Shown: positions 7,941-16,244, numbered from the stretch's first letter. The stretch is 64,000 bases of DNA from Clostridium sp. DSM 17811 (GCF_018861905.1 NZ_JAHLDU010000014.1:48916-112915), one strand, 5' to 3'. Notes: generated from the sequence alone by a model not told the origin. Numbers and translations: made by a program.

Positions 7941-8846
7941 TTAATCTAAAAGTTGTGTTATGGTTAATGATCCAACAATTCCATCAGCCACTAATCCTTT
8001 TGAAGTTTGGAAAAGCTTAACACCAGCTAATGTGTTCACACTAAAGTATGAATCAGCTCCAGTTGTACCAACACTAAATCCTAATGCAATAAGTCTTTGC
8101 TGTATCCATCTTACTAATTCATTATGAGCTCCATTTGCAATCAATACTTTAGTTATAACCTGTGTGGTATAAGTTCCCACAATGCCATCTTCAACAAGCT
8201 TGTCCCCATTTGTATCTGTTAATCCAATTAAATTGGCAGCATGTTGAAATGCCTTTACAACTGCACTAACAGATACAGGTGATATTGAACTAAGAAATAT
8301 ACCAGAACTAAATTCATCTAAATCTACAGCTCCATTTATTCCATTTATGCTCCCAGAAGCTGAATATTGAAAACCTATATAATTAACTACATCCGGTTTT
8401 GATACTCCATAATGTGCTACCCATAAAGGAATATCTTTAACTGAGCTATTTAGATTATTTGCGTAAAAATAATCTCCTGTATAAATACATATTTCCTTTT
8501 TATTTGACATTAAATAATTCGCGAATATCCTTACATTAGAACTTACTTTAGTTAAGGCTTGTCCTAGTGCAACTTCTACATCTATAGCATATTTGCAATT
8601 AGCGGAAAGTCCATTTATAGTACTTAAAAAGTATTTTGCTTCTAACATCGGATCATTCGCTCTTAGATAATGATAAAATCCAACTTTAAGTCCTGCTGCC
8701 TTTGCTCCAGCATATTGCGACTTTAATAACGGATTACTATAAGTGATTCCTTCGGTGGCTTTAATATAAACTATCTCCACTCCGCTATTCTTTACTTTTA
8801 CGAAATCTACATTTTGTTGATAACTAGATATATCTATTCCTTTCAT
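7941..8846 (-). CDS. GH25 lysozyme with C-terminal peptidoglycan-binding repeats
   Basis: 301 residues. The first 185 form the GH25 (Chalaropsis-type) muramidase barrel: it opens MKGIDISSYQ with the catalytic-face Asp, and AIDVEVA near residue 90 supplies the Asp/Glu pair. Residues about 195-301 contain two peptidoglycan_binding_1-like repeats (VKAFQHAANL...DGIVGTYT and VRWIQQRLIALG...DGIVGSLT). There is no signal peptide, as in endolysins and spore-lytic enzymes that reach the wall through lysis or a holin. It is a single-gene unit: the start at 8846 has GGAGGGGTT upstream and a shared terminator follows. The role would be cleaving the MurNAc-GlcNAc bond of the wall. Confidence 0.88.
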   Translation of the reverse strand: MKGIDISSYQQNVDFVKVKNSGVEIVYIKATEGITYSNPLLKSQYAGAKAAGLKVGFYHYLRANDPMLEAKYFLSTINGLSANCKYAIDVEVALGQALTKVSSNVRIFANYLMSNKKEICIYTGDYFYANNLNSSVKDIPLWVAHYGVSKPDVVNYIGFQYSASGSINGINGAVDLDEFSSGIFLSSISPVSVSAVVKAFQHAANLIGLTDTNGDKLVEDGIVGTYTTQVITKVLIANGAHNELVRWIQQRLIALGFSVGTTGADSYFSVNTLAGVKLFQTSKGLVADGIVGSLTITQLLD

Positions 8847-9051
8847 AAAACCCCTCCACTTTAATTAATTTGTCGTATCATAGTATGTGACAACTAAATT
8901 TATGCTACAATTTTTTACCGTTATGATAGATCCTTTTAAAATTTTATTGTAAAAGAATGGGTCTATTATAAACTATGTACTAATTTTAATTAGGAAAAAT
9001 ATATATACTAGTTAGAAGTAGAAACTAATTTACTTAATTAAAATGGAAAGT

Positions 9052-9342
9052 GTGTATTTACTTTTGGGCTTTATCTTAAAATTTGGAGGGAAGTATGAAT
9101 ATAAACAACTTATTTTTATTAATGGAGGTAAGGGATATATTATAGTTCGACATAAAAGATATCCATTAAAAAAAGGTTCGTTGTTATACATTTGACCTAA
9201 TGAACAATATTCTTTAGAGACAGATGTTGAGGAGCCCTTTTATGGGTTGTCAGTACATTTCAGTAATGATTTTAGAAACGTAACAGATGAGCAATGCTTA
9301 GCTTCTATGTCGACACAATTACTCCCATATCATTATATATAG
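9052..9342 (+). pseudogene. AraC-type regulator sensor-domain remnant with in-frame TGA
   Basis: About 96 codons in one frame read as the N-terminal cupin of an AraC regulator: FGGKYEYKQLIFINGGKGY, then HKRYPLKKGSLLYI, PNEQYSLE and EEPFYGLSVHFSNDF. The frame is broken by a TGA between LLYI and PNEQ and ends in TAG at 9342. The DNA-binding C-terminal half is absent. No start codon with a ribosome site is visible at the 5' end, so the piece is truncated on both sides. Confidence 0.6.
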
Positions 9343-9356
9343 GGGGAATTGTTTAT

Positions 9357-9962
9357 ATGGAAAAGAAATCTTTAATTACAGGATTAATAATAGTAACTGT
9401 ACTTATTTCCATATTTTCTATTTTAAAACATCAAAACAATAATTTTAAAATAGCATCAGGTGTTAAAATGGTACCAAGTGTTAAACTGGCATCAAGTGCT
9501 AGCCAATCATTTGCCACTGGAACCGTAGATAATTTAATATCTGAGTCTCCATATATAGTTGAAGCTGTACAAACCGGCGAACAAACCGAAACAAACTATA
9601 AGGGCGTTACATTTGCTACTAATAAGCTTAAAATAAAACAAGTACTTAAAGGGGATTTGATTTCAACCAACGATGTTATTACTTTATTGCAACCGCAAAT
9701 AGATGAAGATCCCGTTGTTAAAAAGAATGGACATGTTTTATTGTTTTTAGAAAAATATTCAGGTTCTATTGTAAAAGATGCATATGTATGTAAATGATTA
9801 TACCAATGTCACTATGATATTAGCGATGATGGGACTTTAGTTAATTCATTTGATATAAAAAATTTAAACCCTGATTTAAATCAATATTTAAAGAAATATA
9901 ATAAGTTTATTACTATGTTTAATTGGGGTTACTTTTTATTTATATTTAATATTAAAATATGA
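9357..9962 (+). pseudogene. exported protein gene interrupted by an in-frame TGA
   Basis: The ATG at 9357 has AGGGGGAA 8 bases upstream. 146 codons run to TGA at 9795: an N-terminal hydrophobic anchor (residues 5-22), a linker, then a soluble domain with repeated beta-type stretches (YIVEAVQTGEQ, KLKIKQVLKGD, HVLLFLEKY). The same frame continues past the TGA with LYQCHYDISDDGTLVNSFD and about 50 more codons before the next stop at 9960, so a nonsense change of a longer membrane-anchored extracellular protein is likely. No family recognised. The 146-residue form may still be made. The gene upstream also has an in-frame TGA. Confidence 0.5.
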
Positions 9963-10008
9963 AAATTATATTTTCAGGTGATGTTGTGTAGTATACTACT
10001 ATAACTTA

Positions 10009-10093
10009 ACAAGTTATAAATAATTCACTTTTATCTTGATTTTGAAATTAAAATGTGATATATTTACAATACAAGTTATAAATATATCACATT
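10009..10093 (+). promoter_or_regulatory. leader with direct and inverted repeats before the 10107 gene
   Basis: ACAAGTTATAAAT occurs at 10009-10021 and 10071-10083. Perfect 13-base inverted arms (10052-10064 and 10081-10093) end right at the AGGAGG ribosome site. This arrangement could bind the XRE regulator encoded two genes on, or form a hairpin that hides translation. Confidence 0.45.
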
Positions 10094-10106
10094 AGGAGGT
10101 TATATT

Positions 10107-10520
10107 ATGAGATTACAACAAATTAAAACAAAAGATAAAAAAATTAATTTAAGAGTTTGGATAAGCGCAGAAATAATTCCATCATTATGGTTATTTGCAT
10201 ATTATTGGATGTGTATAAAACATTATTATCAACCTATTCATGTAATCATGCAGTATGCATTTATTGGATGCATGATTTTGTTTTTAATGATAATTAAAAG
10301 CAAGCGGGATGTTTTTGATGAGTTTGCAAAAGAAACTCTTTATAAAACAAATACTATTTGTTTAGACATCGCTTATATTATCATGGCAATTATTTTATTT
10401 AACGCAATGTTTATAAATCAAACTGCTGTAATAATAGGATATTTAATTGCTGGTGGAATAGTGATATTATCTGTTACACGAGCAATCATCTTCTGCGTAA
10501 TTGATAGCGAAGGGATGTAG
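10107..10520 (+). CDS. four-pass membrane protein paired with an XRE regulator (DUF3796/DUF2178-like)
   Basis: 137 residues with a charged N-terminus and four hydrophobic segments (about 18-35, 46-62, 86-104 and 110-132), split by the loop IKSKRDVFDEFAKETLYKTN. This shape and the conserved D-E-F/R-E loop before the third helix are typical of DUF3796/DUF2178-type proteins, which sit next to small XRE regulators in many Firmicutes. Here the XRE gene starts 5 bases after the stop. AGGAGG precedes the ATG. Its job is unknown; the pairing suggests the membrane protein senses a signal or sequesters the regulator (inference). Confidence 0.6.
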   Translation: MRLQQIKTKDKKINLRVWISAEIIPSLWLFAYYWMCIKHYYQPIHVIMQYAFIGCMILFLMIIKSKRDVFDEFAKETLYKTNTICLDIAYIIMAIILFNAMFINQTAVIIGYLIAGGIVILSVTRAIIFCVIDSEGM

Positions 10521-10524
10521 TAAT

Positions 10525-10728
10525 ATGCCAACATTAAAAACAAAAGTTAAAGAGTATAGAGAGAAAATGAATATAAAGCAGAGTGAGTTAGCTAACTTAA
10601 TTGGTGTACGTAGAGAAACCATTGTTCACCTTGAAAACGGCAAATACAATCCATCCCTTAAACTGGCAATGGATATTGCTAAAATTTTCAATACTTCTGT
10701 TGAGGAATTATTTAGATTTGAAGATTAA
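10525..10728 (+). CDS. XRE-family transcriptional regulator
   Basis: 67 residues consisting of a single HTH_3 domain: LKTKVKEYREKMNIKQSELANLIGVRRETIVHLENGKYNPSLKLA contains the five-helix pattern, with the recognition helix near residues 26-38. I start it at the ATG at 10525 with AAGGGA upstream, not at the TTG at 10501. It is translationally coupled to the membrane protein gene upstream. Such small YgzD/YozG-type regulators usually autoregulate the pair. A hairpin at 10772-10800 follows as terminator. Confidence 0.88.
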   Translation: MPTLKTKVKEYREKMNIKQSELANLIGVRRETIVHLENGKYNPSLKLAMDIAKIFNTSVEELFRFED

Positions 10729-10771
10729 CTAATATATATTTTTTATTAAAGTTTATTTATAGTAAACACAA

Positions 10772-10800
10772 AAGGCATAGATTATAAAAATCTATGCCTT
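10772..10800 (+). terminator. hairpin terminator
   Basis: Arms 10772-10782 and 10790-10800 (AAGGCATAGAT and its complement) pair perfectly over 11 bases. It lies 44 bp after the XRE gene. Confidence 0.65.
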
Positions 10801-10995
10801 ACAAATAGCTTAAAACAATTATATTTTAATCTTCATTTTCTTTATCTTTTTTGCTATTAGTATGTATTACATGAGATATAAAAAGTATTATAATAACATT
10901 TGTGAGTATATATAATTTATGGTAATTATGTTATAATTAAGTGTATATTATTAGTCTAAGTTATAAAATTCAGCAAATATAAAAGGAGTATTTTA

Positions 10996-11649
10996 ATGAA
11001 AAATAGAAATGAATTATTGGAAACTTATATTCCAATTGCAATTTTTGGATTTCTATGCTTAACACGTGTAGTTTTTACTAATGTTGTTGGCTTAAGCTTA
11101 ACTTTTCTTTTTTCAATATTGTATTTATTTATTGAAAACAAAAGAAACAAAGGTCAAATGGAAGACATTGGTTTTATTCCAAAAAACATTTTACCTGATA
11201 TAAAAAAATATTGGTGGTTAATTTTGATTCCTGTTGTTTCGGGTATTGTATCAATTAGTTTGTTTAAATTTGTCCTACCAGAGGTCTACTTGTATGCTTC
11301 AGATACAAAACCGATGTTATCATTTGGTAAATTACTTTTACAGATACCTCAATTATTGATTTTAGCATTTGCTGAGGAAATAGCATTTAGAGGATTTTTC
11401 CAGACTAAGCTTTGCAATATTACAAAACCAATTTGGGCTATCATCATTACTTCATTATTTTTTGCAATAGGAAATTTTTCGGCTGTCTCCATTTCAGGTA
11501 TTATTTATATCTCGTTTTTTATTTTTATAGATAATATTATTTACGGTGTGATTTATCAAAAAACTAAGAATATTTACTCGTGCACTATTTCACATTTTTT
11601 AGCAAATGTCATTGAGATATTTATTTTATTCTTTTACTTATTTGATTAA
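10996..11649 (+). CDS. CPBP (CAAX-like) intramembrane protease, motif 2 altered
   Basis: 217 residues with about seven hydrophobic segments. The Abi/CPBP motifs are partly present: EEIAFRGFF (EExxxR, near residue 129) and HFLAN (HxxxN, near 199). The middle FxxxH motif reads FFAIGN, with Asn where the metal-binding His is expected. The family cleaves membrane-near substrates (prenylated-protein-protease relatives) and is common in bacteriocin immunity. The His-to-Asn change may weaken or abolish catalysis. AAAAGGAG precedes the ATG. It stands alone and converges on the minus-strand gene at 11646. Confidence 0.75.
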   Translation: MKNRNELLETYIPIAIFGFLCLTRVVFTNVVGLSLTFLFSILYLFIENKRNKGQMEDIGFIPKNILPDIKKYWWLILIPVVSGIVSISLFKFVLPEVYLYASDTKPMLSFGKLLLQIPQLLILAFAEEIAFRGFFQTKLCNITKPIWAIIITSLFFAIGNFSAVSISGIIYISFFIFIDNIIYGVIYQKTKNIYSCTISHFLANVIEIFILFFYLFD

Positions 11650-11846
11650 ACATAAGAATCGAGTATGAGGGTTATTCGGTTTTCTACAGTACACGGCATA
11701 TCATAGTGATAGAATCCATCAGTAATTCTTAATTCAGAGCGAATTCTCTTATTCTCATTAAAATGAAAATCTTCATAGTCCTGGTTTGGAGCTGTATAAT
11801 CAGTTTCAACATAAAAACCATTTTGTTTCAAACTTTTGAAAAGCAT
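11646..11846 (-). CDS. hypothetical protein, 66 aa
   Basis: A soluble, acidic-to-neutral 66-residue product (MLFKSLKQNGFYVETDY start, DGFYHYDMPCTVENRITL near the end) that I do not recognise. It begins 6 bases after the L7/L12-like gene stops, so it would be translated from the same mRNA, but only a weak TAGG lies before the ATG. Its end overlaps the convergent CPBP gene by 4 bases. It could be the C-terminal remnant of a larger protein whose front was replaced. Confidence 0.35.
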   Translation of the reverse strand: MLFKSLKQNGFYVETDYTAPNQDYEDFHFNENKRIRSELRITDGFYHYDMPCTVENRITLILDSYV

Positions 11847-11852
11847 GTTAGC

Positions 11853-12134
11853 CTATTTTAATTCCTTTTCACATAAAGAATCGACATATTCTTTTGCTTC
11901 TAGTAACCCCAATCCAGTTACCATTCTATATTTTTTAATTGCTTCAATTTTTTTACCATCTAAAATAAGACTTTTCAGCTCATTTGTTACTGTATCCTGC
12001 ACTCCAACTTGTTTAGCAATCTTATTTAGAGTTACATTTATTCTTTCAATGTCTTTTTGCGTACGAATAATAGCACATACTATAATTATTAGTAATCCTG
12101 CTCCTATAATTCCCCAAATAACTATGTTGTTCAT
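11853..12134 (-). CDS. membrane-anchored protein with ribosomal L7/L12-like C-terminal domain
   Basis: 93 residues: one N-terminal transmembrane helix (about 5-24), a charged linker, then a helical domain ending DGKKIEAIKKYRMVTGLGLLEAKEYVDSL. That is the pattern of the L7/L12 C-terminal domain (KVEVIKxVRxxTGLGLKEAKDLVE), found in small membrane proteins outside ribosomes. AAGGAGTG precedes the ATG. Function unknown. It is cotranscribed with the 66-aa gene that follows. Confidence 0.75.
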   Translation of the reverse strand: MNNIVIWGIIGAGLLIIIVCAIIRTQKDIERINVTLNKIAKQVGVQDTVTNELKSLILDGKKIEAIKKYRMVTGLGLLEAKEYVDSLCEKELK

Positions 12135-12322
12135 AATTTCACTCCTTCCAATATAGTTTACGAGTATGAGATAAATTATTTACTTTACTAGAGTAACCAT
12201 AAATTCTATATAAAAAATTAAAATATCTCTTGTTAATAATACAATAAAAAGCATAATAAGGTGATACCTAGTATGGCCCTTGATTATGTTACATTTCTTC
12301 TAACTATTAATATTTTTAATGA

Positions 12323-12601
12323 TTAGACACTAGTGAGCATTAATATAATTAAACCAATAAAAGCAATTACACAACCTATTATCTCTAAAAGGTTTGACTT
12401 ATTTTTATTTTTTTTATATTTGTACAAACTTTCAAATCCTTGCCCTACAAATAGGATACTAAAAAGACTATATGGAATTTGACTTTCCTTCATATATGTA
12501 ATTATAATTAAAATTAATATATAAAACATCATAGCTAAATAACCTATAGATTTTGGTTGTACCCTATTAGCTTTTTCTTTACTAATATTATTTTCAGTCA
12601 T
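12323..12601 (-). CDS. three-pass membrane protein, 92 aa
   Basis: The ATG at 12601 has GAGGTGAAGG upstream. It has a hydrophilic first 17 residues and three hydrophobic segments (about 18-36, 42-55 and 70-90), with a very basic loop KYKKNKNKSN before the last. The architecture recalls small clostridial membrane DUFs, but I cannot name the family. It lies downstream on the same strand of the secreted-protein/thioredoxin pair, separated by a hairpin, so it may have its own promoter. Confidence 0.55.
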   Translation of the reverse strand: MTENNISKEKANRVQPKSIGYLAMMFYILILIIITYMKESQIPYSLFSILFVGQGFESLYKYKKNKNKSNLLEIIGCVIAFIGLIILMLTSV

Positions 12602-12660
12602 TATTCCTTCACCTCTCGTATTTTTTATTTTTAATTTAAACTAAATTAGATAGATAATAA

Positions 12661-12696
12661 TATAGATGTGACGTTCCAAATAAAATCACATCTATA
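12661..12696 (-). terminator. hairpin after the secreted-protein operon
   Basis: Arms 12661-12671 and 12686-12696 pair over 11 bases, 20 bp beyond the stop of the secreted protein gene on the minus strand. Confidence 0.6.
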
Positions 12697-12715
12697 TCAT
12701 TATAAAGTTAATTGA

Positions 12716-13675
12716 TTAGAGATTACAATTCTCCTTTATTGCAGTAATACCTAATACTGCTGATCCTAACTGCATTAAAGCCGATCCAAAAGCCGTTCCT
12801 TTTTCAACACCAGTTGTTGATACTCCCATTAAAGCTGCGGCAGCTTCTTTCACTCCACCTAATGCAGCTACATATTTTTTTATTTTAAATATCTTAGCAA
12901 CTGAAAATACACCAGAACCAATTGCCCAAGTTATAGAACCCACACATTTAGTTATTTGCCATGCTGATGGATCTGCAATAACAGGAAAAGCAGTATTATT
13001 TGTGAATTCAATAACTTGAGTTAATTTATTTCCATCTTGAATTTTATAATGTGTTGGAACTTTTTTACCGTTAGCATCATAAGCCCAAGGCTTATCTATA
13101 ATCCCCGTAATAATATTTTTATTGTTTACAATAAAAACTTCACCAGTTGAAAACTCCTTCCCTAAGTATTCAGTGTCAGTTACAAGTTTTGTCCCCTCTT
13201 TTAAATTAAATTTAAAAGTATACTCTTTTGGAGCAGCACTATTGTTAATTGTAATTAGTGCTCTAACTCCCTCCATACCTTTTTCTTGTACAGCTTGAGC
13301 TCCAAAGGATGCAGAACTGTTATTAGTAGTATATACAACTGTTCCATTTTCACTTTTATTAACATTTGAATCATCAGCTTGCTCCGGTAATAACATACTA
13401 AAGTTATTGTTGTTATCATATGCAGAGTTAATTAAAATAGGATTAGAAGCCTTTTGTGGTATTTTAACAACTGCGTGAAAACCATCTGTCTTTACAACAA
13501 AATCATTTGATTCAGTTGTATTTTTTACAATAGTTTTTGTTCCTGTAATTTTCTCAATTGCATTTTGTGCTAATTTATTATTGTATTCAGTAGCATTAGC
13601 ATGAACACTTGAACCTGATGCAACTAACATTGTTGTTAATAATACCCCTGCTATGTATTGTTTATAACTACTCAT
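12716..13675 (-). CDS. secreted protein with two-cysteine helical C-terminal domain
   Basis: 319 residues. A signal peptide is clear (basic start, hydrophobic 8-20, likely cut after Ala near 26-28). Residues about 55-235 are a beta-rich domain (repeated KTDGFHAVVKIP, TYTFKFNLKEG-like strands) ending PVIADPS. The last 80 residues are a Gly/Ala-rich, helix-forming domain bracketed by the only two cysteines, C244 and C317. It overlaps the stop of a thioredoxin-like gene by an ATGA, so the two are made together. The dedicated CPDC oxidoreductase and the paired cysteines suggest a disulfide-stabilised secreted effector, possibly bacteriocin-like; that is inference. The PVIADPS-plus-membrane-like tail layout recurs in secreted Firmicute proteins of unknown job. 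Confidence 0.65.
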   Translation of the reverse strand: MSSYKQYIAGVLLTTMLVASGSSVHANATEYNNKLAQNAIEKITGTKTIVKNTTESNDFVVKTDGFHAVVKIPQKASNPILINSAYDNNNNFSMLLPEQADDSNVNKSENGTVVYTTNNSSASFGAQAVQEKGMEGVRALITINNSAAPKEYTFKFNLKEGTKLVTDTEYLGKEFSTGEVFIVNNKNIITGIIDKPWAYDANGKKVPTHYKIQDGNKLTQVIEFTNNTAFPVIADPSAWQITKCVGSITWAIGSGVFSVAKIFKIKKYVAALGGVKEAAAALMGVSTTGVEKGTAFGSALMQLGSAVLGITAIKENCNL

Positions 13676-14145
13676 TTTATCTTTCCCCCTAATGTATTCA
13701 TAATTTCTTCACTTTGACTTTCTACACTACAATCATAAACTTTTTCTACATTTCCTTTACTTACAACCATTATCGTTGGAACAGATTTAATACCTAGACT
13801 GTTTAAATAAACTCTCATTTCTTGCTTTTTACTAGCACGAACTTCAGTATTATAATACAATATTTGTTTATTTGTATCCGTTAATTTTTTTTCTAATTTA
13901 GGCGTAAATTTTCTACAATCAGGACATGATGGTCTACCGATATAAACTAAAAAACTCTCTTTGTTTTCTATTTTTTCAGCTAAACTTTCTTTATTAATGT
14001 CTAATAATATCTTGACCTTAGAAGTAGTTGGTATTTCATCATTTTCTTTAGAGTTACCATGTACTCTAGTCATATAAAAAGATCCTATTCCTAAAATTAT
14101 TACAATAACTATAATACAGGTCCTTAAAAAATTTTTTTTAATCAT
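13672..14145 (-). CDS. membrane-anchored thioredoxin-like protein (bacteriocin accessory type)
   Basis: 157 residues with an N-terminal signal anchor (about 8-25) and a thioredoxin fold outside the membrane. LVYIGRPSCPDCRKF near residue 73 holds the CPDC redox site, and SVPTIMVV near 128 holds the cis-Pro. The YIGRPxCPxCRKFxPxL pattern is that of the bacteriocin transport accessory group (PedC/BrcD-like). GAGGTGTT precedes the ATG. It overlaps the downstream two-cysteine secreted protein gene by 4 bases, so its likely client is that protein. Whether it oxidises or reduces the disulfide cannot be told. Confidence 0.8.
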   Translation of the reverse strand: MIKKNFLRTCIIVIVIILGIGSFYMTRVHGNSKENDEIPTTSKVKILLDINKESLAEKIENKESFLVYIGRPSCPDCRKFTPKLEKKLTDTNKQILYYNTEVRASKKQEMRVYLNSLGIKSVPTIMVVSKGNVEKVYDCSVESQSEEIMNTLGGKIK

Positions 14146-14331
14146 AACACCTCTTTATATTTGATTTTTTTCATAAAACTTCTTTAAATGGAATTACTTT
14201 CTTATGTATATTAATATTCACTCTATTGTTCATAATATTTTTTTGGTAATTGAAGTTATTTGTCCCTTAGTTAACATGATGTTACATAAAGTTTTATAAT
14301 ACAACATAAAAACCCTAAAACGTCATTATTT

Positions 14332-14595
14332 CGACACGAATGGAATACCAACAGCAAAATAAAGAAAAGAAGTAAAACTCCAGAAGAAGCTTATAATACT
14401 GATATTTATTTAAATAACAAGTGGCTTTTAGATGGTAAGGACGCAAATGGATTTGCTGGGATAGCTTGGTGCTTTGGAAATCACGATAGACCTTGGGGTG
14501 AGAGAGCTGTCTTTGGATTAGTTAGATTTATGAATGATAAAGGATTAAAAAGAAAATTTGATATGGAAAGATATTTGTATATGATTGTGAAATAA
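14332..14595 (+). pseudogene. class II photolyase C-terminal fragment
   Basis: 88 codons in one frame match the end of class II CPD photolyases: [39 protein letters not shown] (FAD/DNA-binding surface) and [12 protein letters not shown], ending in TAA at the natural C-terminus. Everything upstream of this block is missing and there is no start codon. It is a remnant of a DNA-repair gene lost by deletion. Confidence 0.75.
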
Positions 14596-14649
14596 ATGTT
14601 GTATCATTCGCCATTCTTTACATCAATTTTTGTAAATGGCATATTAACT

Positions 14650-14695
14650 CCATCTTAATAAAATAGAATACTTCTTTATTATTTTATTAAGATGG
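14650..14695. terminator. long hairpin downstream of proC
   Basis: Perfect 15-base arms (14650-14664 and 14681-14695) with a 16-base AT-rich loop. It lies between the photolyase scrap and the convergent proC operon end. Confidence 0.65.
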
Positions 14696-14715
14696 AATTA
14701 AATTAACATAAATAA

Positions 14716-15522
14716 TTATTCTAATTCATTTGTCCTTTCAAGAGCACTTTTTACACTTGACATAATGGTTCCATGAAAACTAGATTCACTTAACACATGT
14801 AATCCTGCAATTGTTGTACCTGCTGGTGAAGTCATTGTATCCGTAATTTGGTAAGGATGTTTTCCAGTTTTTTGAATGGTTAGTGCAGAAGCAATTAAAT
14901 TCTCTAAAGCTATAGCTGTGGCATCCTTACGGGAAAAACCAGATTCCACTCCAGAATCTATAAGCGCTGCAAGAAAATACATTATGTAGGCAGGCCCAGC
15001 ACAACTATATGCAGTAAATGCATTAAAGAGGTTTTCATCTATGAACATTGTCTGTCCTAATGCACTTAAAAGTGTTTCAACTATTTTTTTATCTTCAAGT
15101 TGAACCTGCTCATTTACGTTTGCTGCACTATAACCATGTTGTACGTCAATCATGGTATTTGGCATAATACGAACAAGTTTGTGATGGCTTTCAAATAAAT
15201 TTTCTAGTTTTTCCATTTTGATTCCCGCACAGATAGAAATAATTATAGTAGATTCAGATAAATGATCTTTAATATTTTGTGCAACACTTACGATATTTTG
15301 GGGAAGTACTGCAATTAGAATAATATCTGCATCTTTTACAGCAACTGTGACATCTTCTGTCTCTACAATACCATATGTAACATTAAGGTACTTTCTTCTT
15401 TCACTTAATATATCAAAAACTGCAATGCTTTTTGGAGAAAATATTTCATTTGAAATAATTCCTCTGATAATCCCTTCGGCCATATTCCCACCGCCGATAA
15501 ATGTAATTTTTTTATTTAACAT
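14716..15522 (-). CDS. proC: pyrroline-5-carboxylate reductase
   Basis: 268 residues, the usual ProC length. The Rossmann motif FIGGGNMAEG is at 8-17, RIMPNTMIDVQHG near 115, and the signature block SPAGTTIAGLHVL with the substrate-binding loop near 230-245. It reduces 1-pyrroline-5-carboxylate to proline with NAD(P)H. CAGGAGG precedes the ATG. It is the third gene of a minus-strand operon after a YkvI-type transporter and an ATC-hydrolase-like gene, 17 bp from the latter. In that context it may be a paralogue acting on another cyclic imine rather than the housekeeping proline enzyme (inference). Confidence 0.9.
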   Translation of the reverse strand: MLNKKITFIGGGNMAEGIIRGIISNEIFSPKSIAVFDILSERRKYLNVTYGIVETEDVTVAVKDADIILIAVLPQNIVSVAQNIKDHLSESTIIISICAGIKMEKLENLFESHHKLVRIMPNTMIDVQHGYSAANVNEQVQLEDKKIVETLLSALGQTMFIDENLFNAFTAYSCAGPAYIMYFLAALIDSGVESGFSRKDATAIALENLIASALTIQKTGKHPYQITDTMTSPAGTTIAGLHVLSESSFHGTIMSSVKSALERTNELE

Positions 15523-15539
15523 ATTTTATTCCTCCTGTT

Positions 15540-16244
15540 TTATTTGAAATTTTTTAAAACATCAAAATACTCTTTGCCGAATAGCAATATGTATTCTTCT
15601 ACTACTTGACTAATAATTAGAATACCACCTTCGCCGAGTTCGTTTTTTAATGTTTCACTCATTGAATATAGCAAATGGGCAGTGTGAAAATTGAAATCTC
15701 TAGTGCAGGTACTACCCAGTTCCGTTCTCTTTTGAGCAAGTTTTATCGTATCCTCTTCATGCATTGGTTTTTCCCAGTGAAATTCACAATGATCTGCTCC
15801 AAAGCTTAGATTACTAGTAGCTTTCATATGAAAATTTTTATTGAAACCATTAAAAACAGCAGCATCTATATTTATACAGTAATATTTTCCATAATCTAAA
15901 AGATTATATTTTTTCCATGATACACACCATTCACATTTCGTTACAGTACTTACAAGTTCCGGTTCTGTTTCAAGAATAGCAAATTCCATTGTATTTTTTT
16001 CTGGAGCCCATTCACTGTAAGCTTGACTATTTATAAAATCTAATGCATCTCCATTTGCAATTGCTCTTTTAGCCATTCTTTTTCCACGTTCATGCCCATA
16101 ATTTTCAATTCCAATATAGATCACCTCTTTGCCTTTTTCACCAAAACGCTCTATAGTATATTTTGCAAAGAGTGCGACTAATACTGCATGATGTTTAATC
16201 CTGCAATTAACTATTTCAACCTTACCCATTTTAATATCCAACAT
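15540..16244 (-). CDS. L-2-amino-thiazoline-4-carboxylate hydrolase family protein
   Basis: 234 residues matching the ATC_hydrolase family: N-terminal HHAVLVALFAKYTIERFGEKG, central CEWCVSWKKYNL then YYCINIDAAVFNGFN, and C-terminal FHWEKP. The named member opens the thiazoline ring on the way to cysteine; most homologues are uncharacterised. The start is uncertain: the ATG at 16244 directly abuts AAAGG, and an internal ATG (16229) is also possible. It sits between a transporter and ProC in one operon, so its substrate is probably a cyclic amino acid or imine imported by YkvI. Confidence 0.75.
   Translation of the reverse strand: MLDIKMGKVEIVNCRIKHHAVLVALFAKYTIERFGEKGKEVIYIGIENYGHERGKRMAKRAIANGDALDFINSQAYSEWAPEKNTMEFAILETEPELVSTVTKCEWCVSWKKYNLLDYGKYYCINIDAAVFNGFNKNFHMKATSNLSFGADHCEFHWEKPMHEEDTIKLAQKRTELGSTCTRDFNFHTAHLLYSMSETLKNELGEGGILIISQVVEEYILLFGKEYFDVLKNFK

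Noticed and set aside
9160..9797. TGA decoded as selenocysteine or an altered genetic code
   Set aside because: Other genes in the window stop normally at TGA, no SECIS-like hairpin is evident, and the AraC piece is truncated, so simple decay is more likely.
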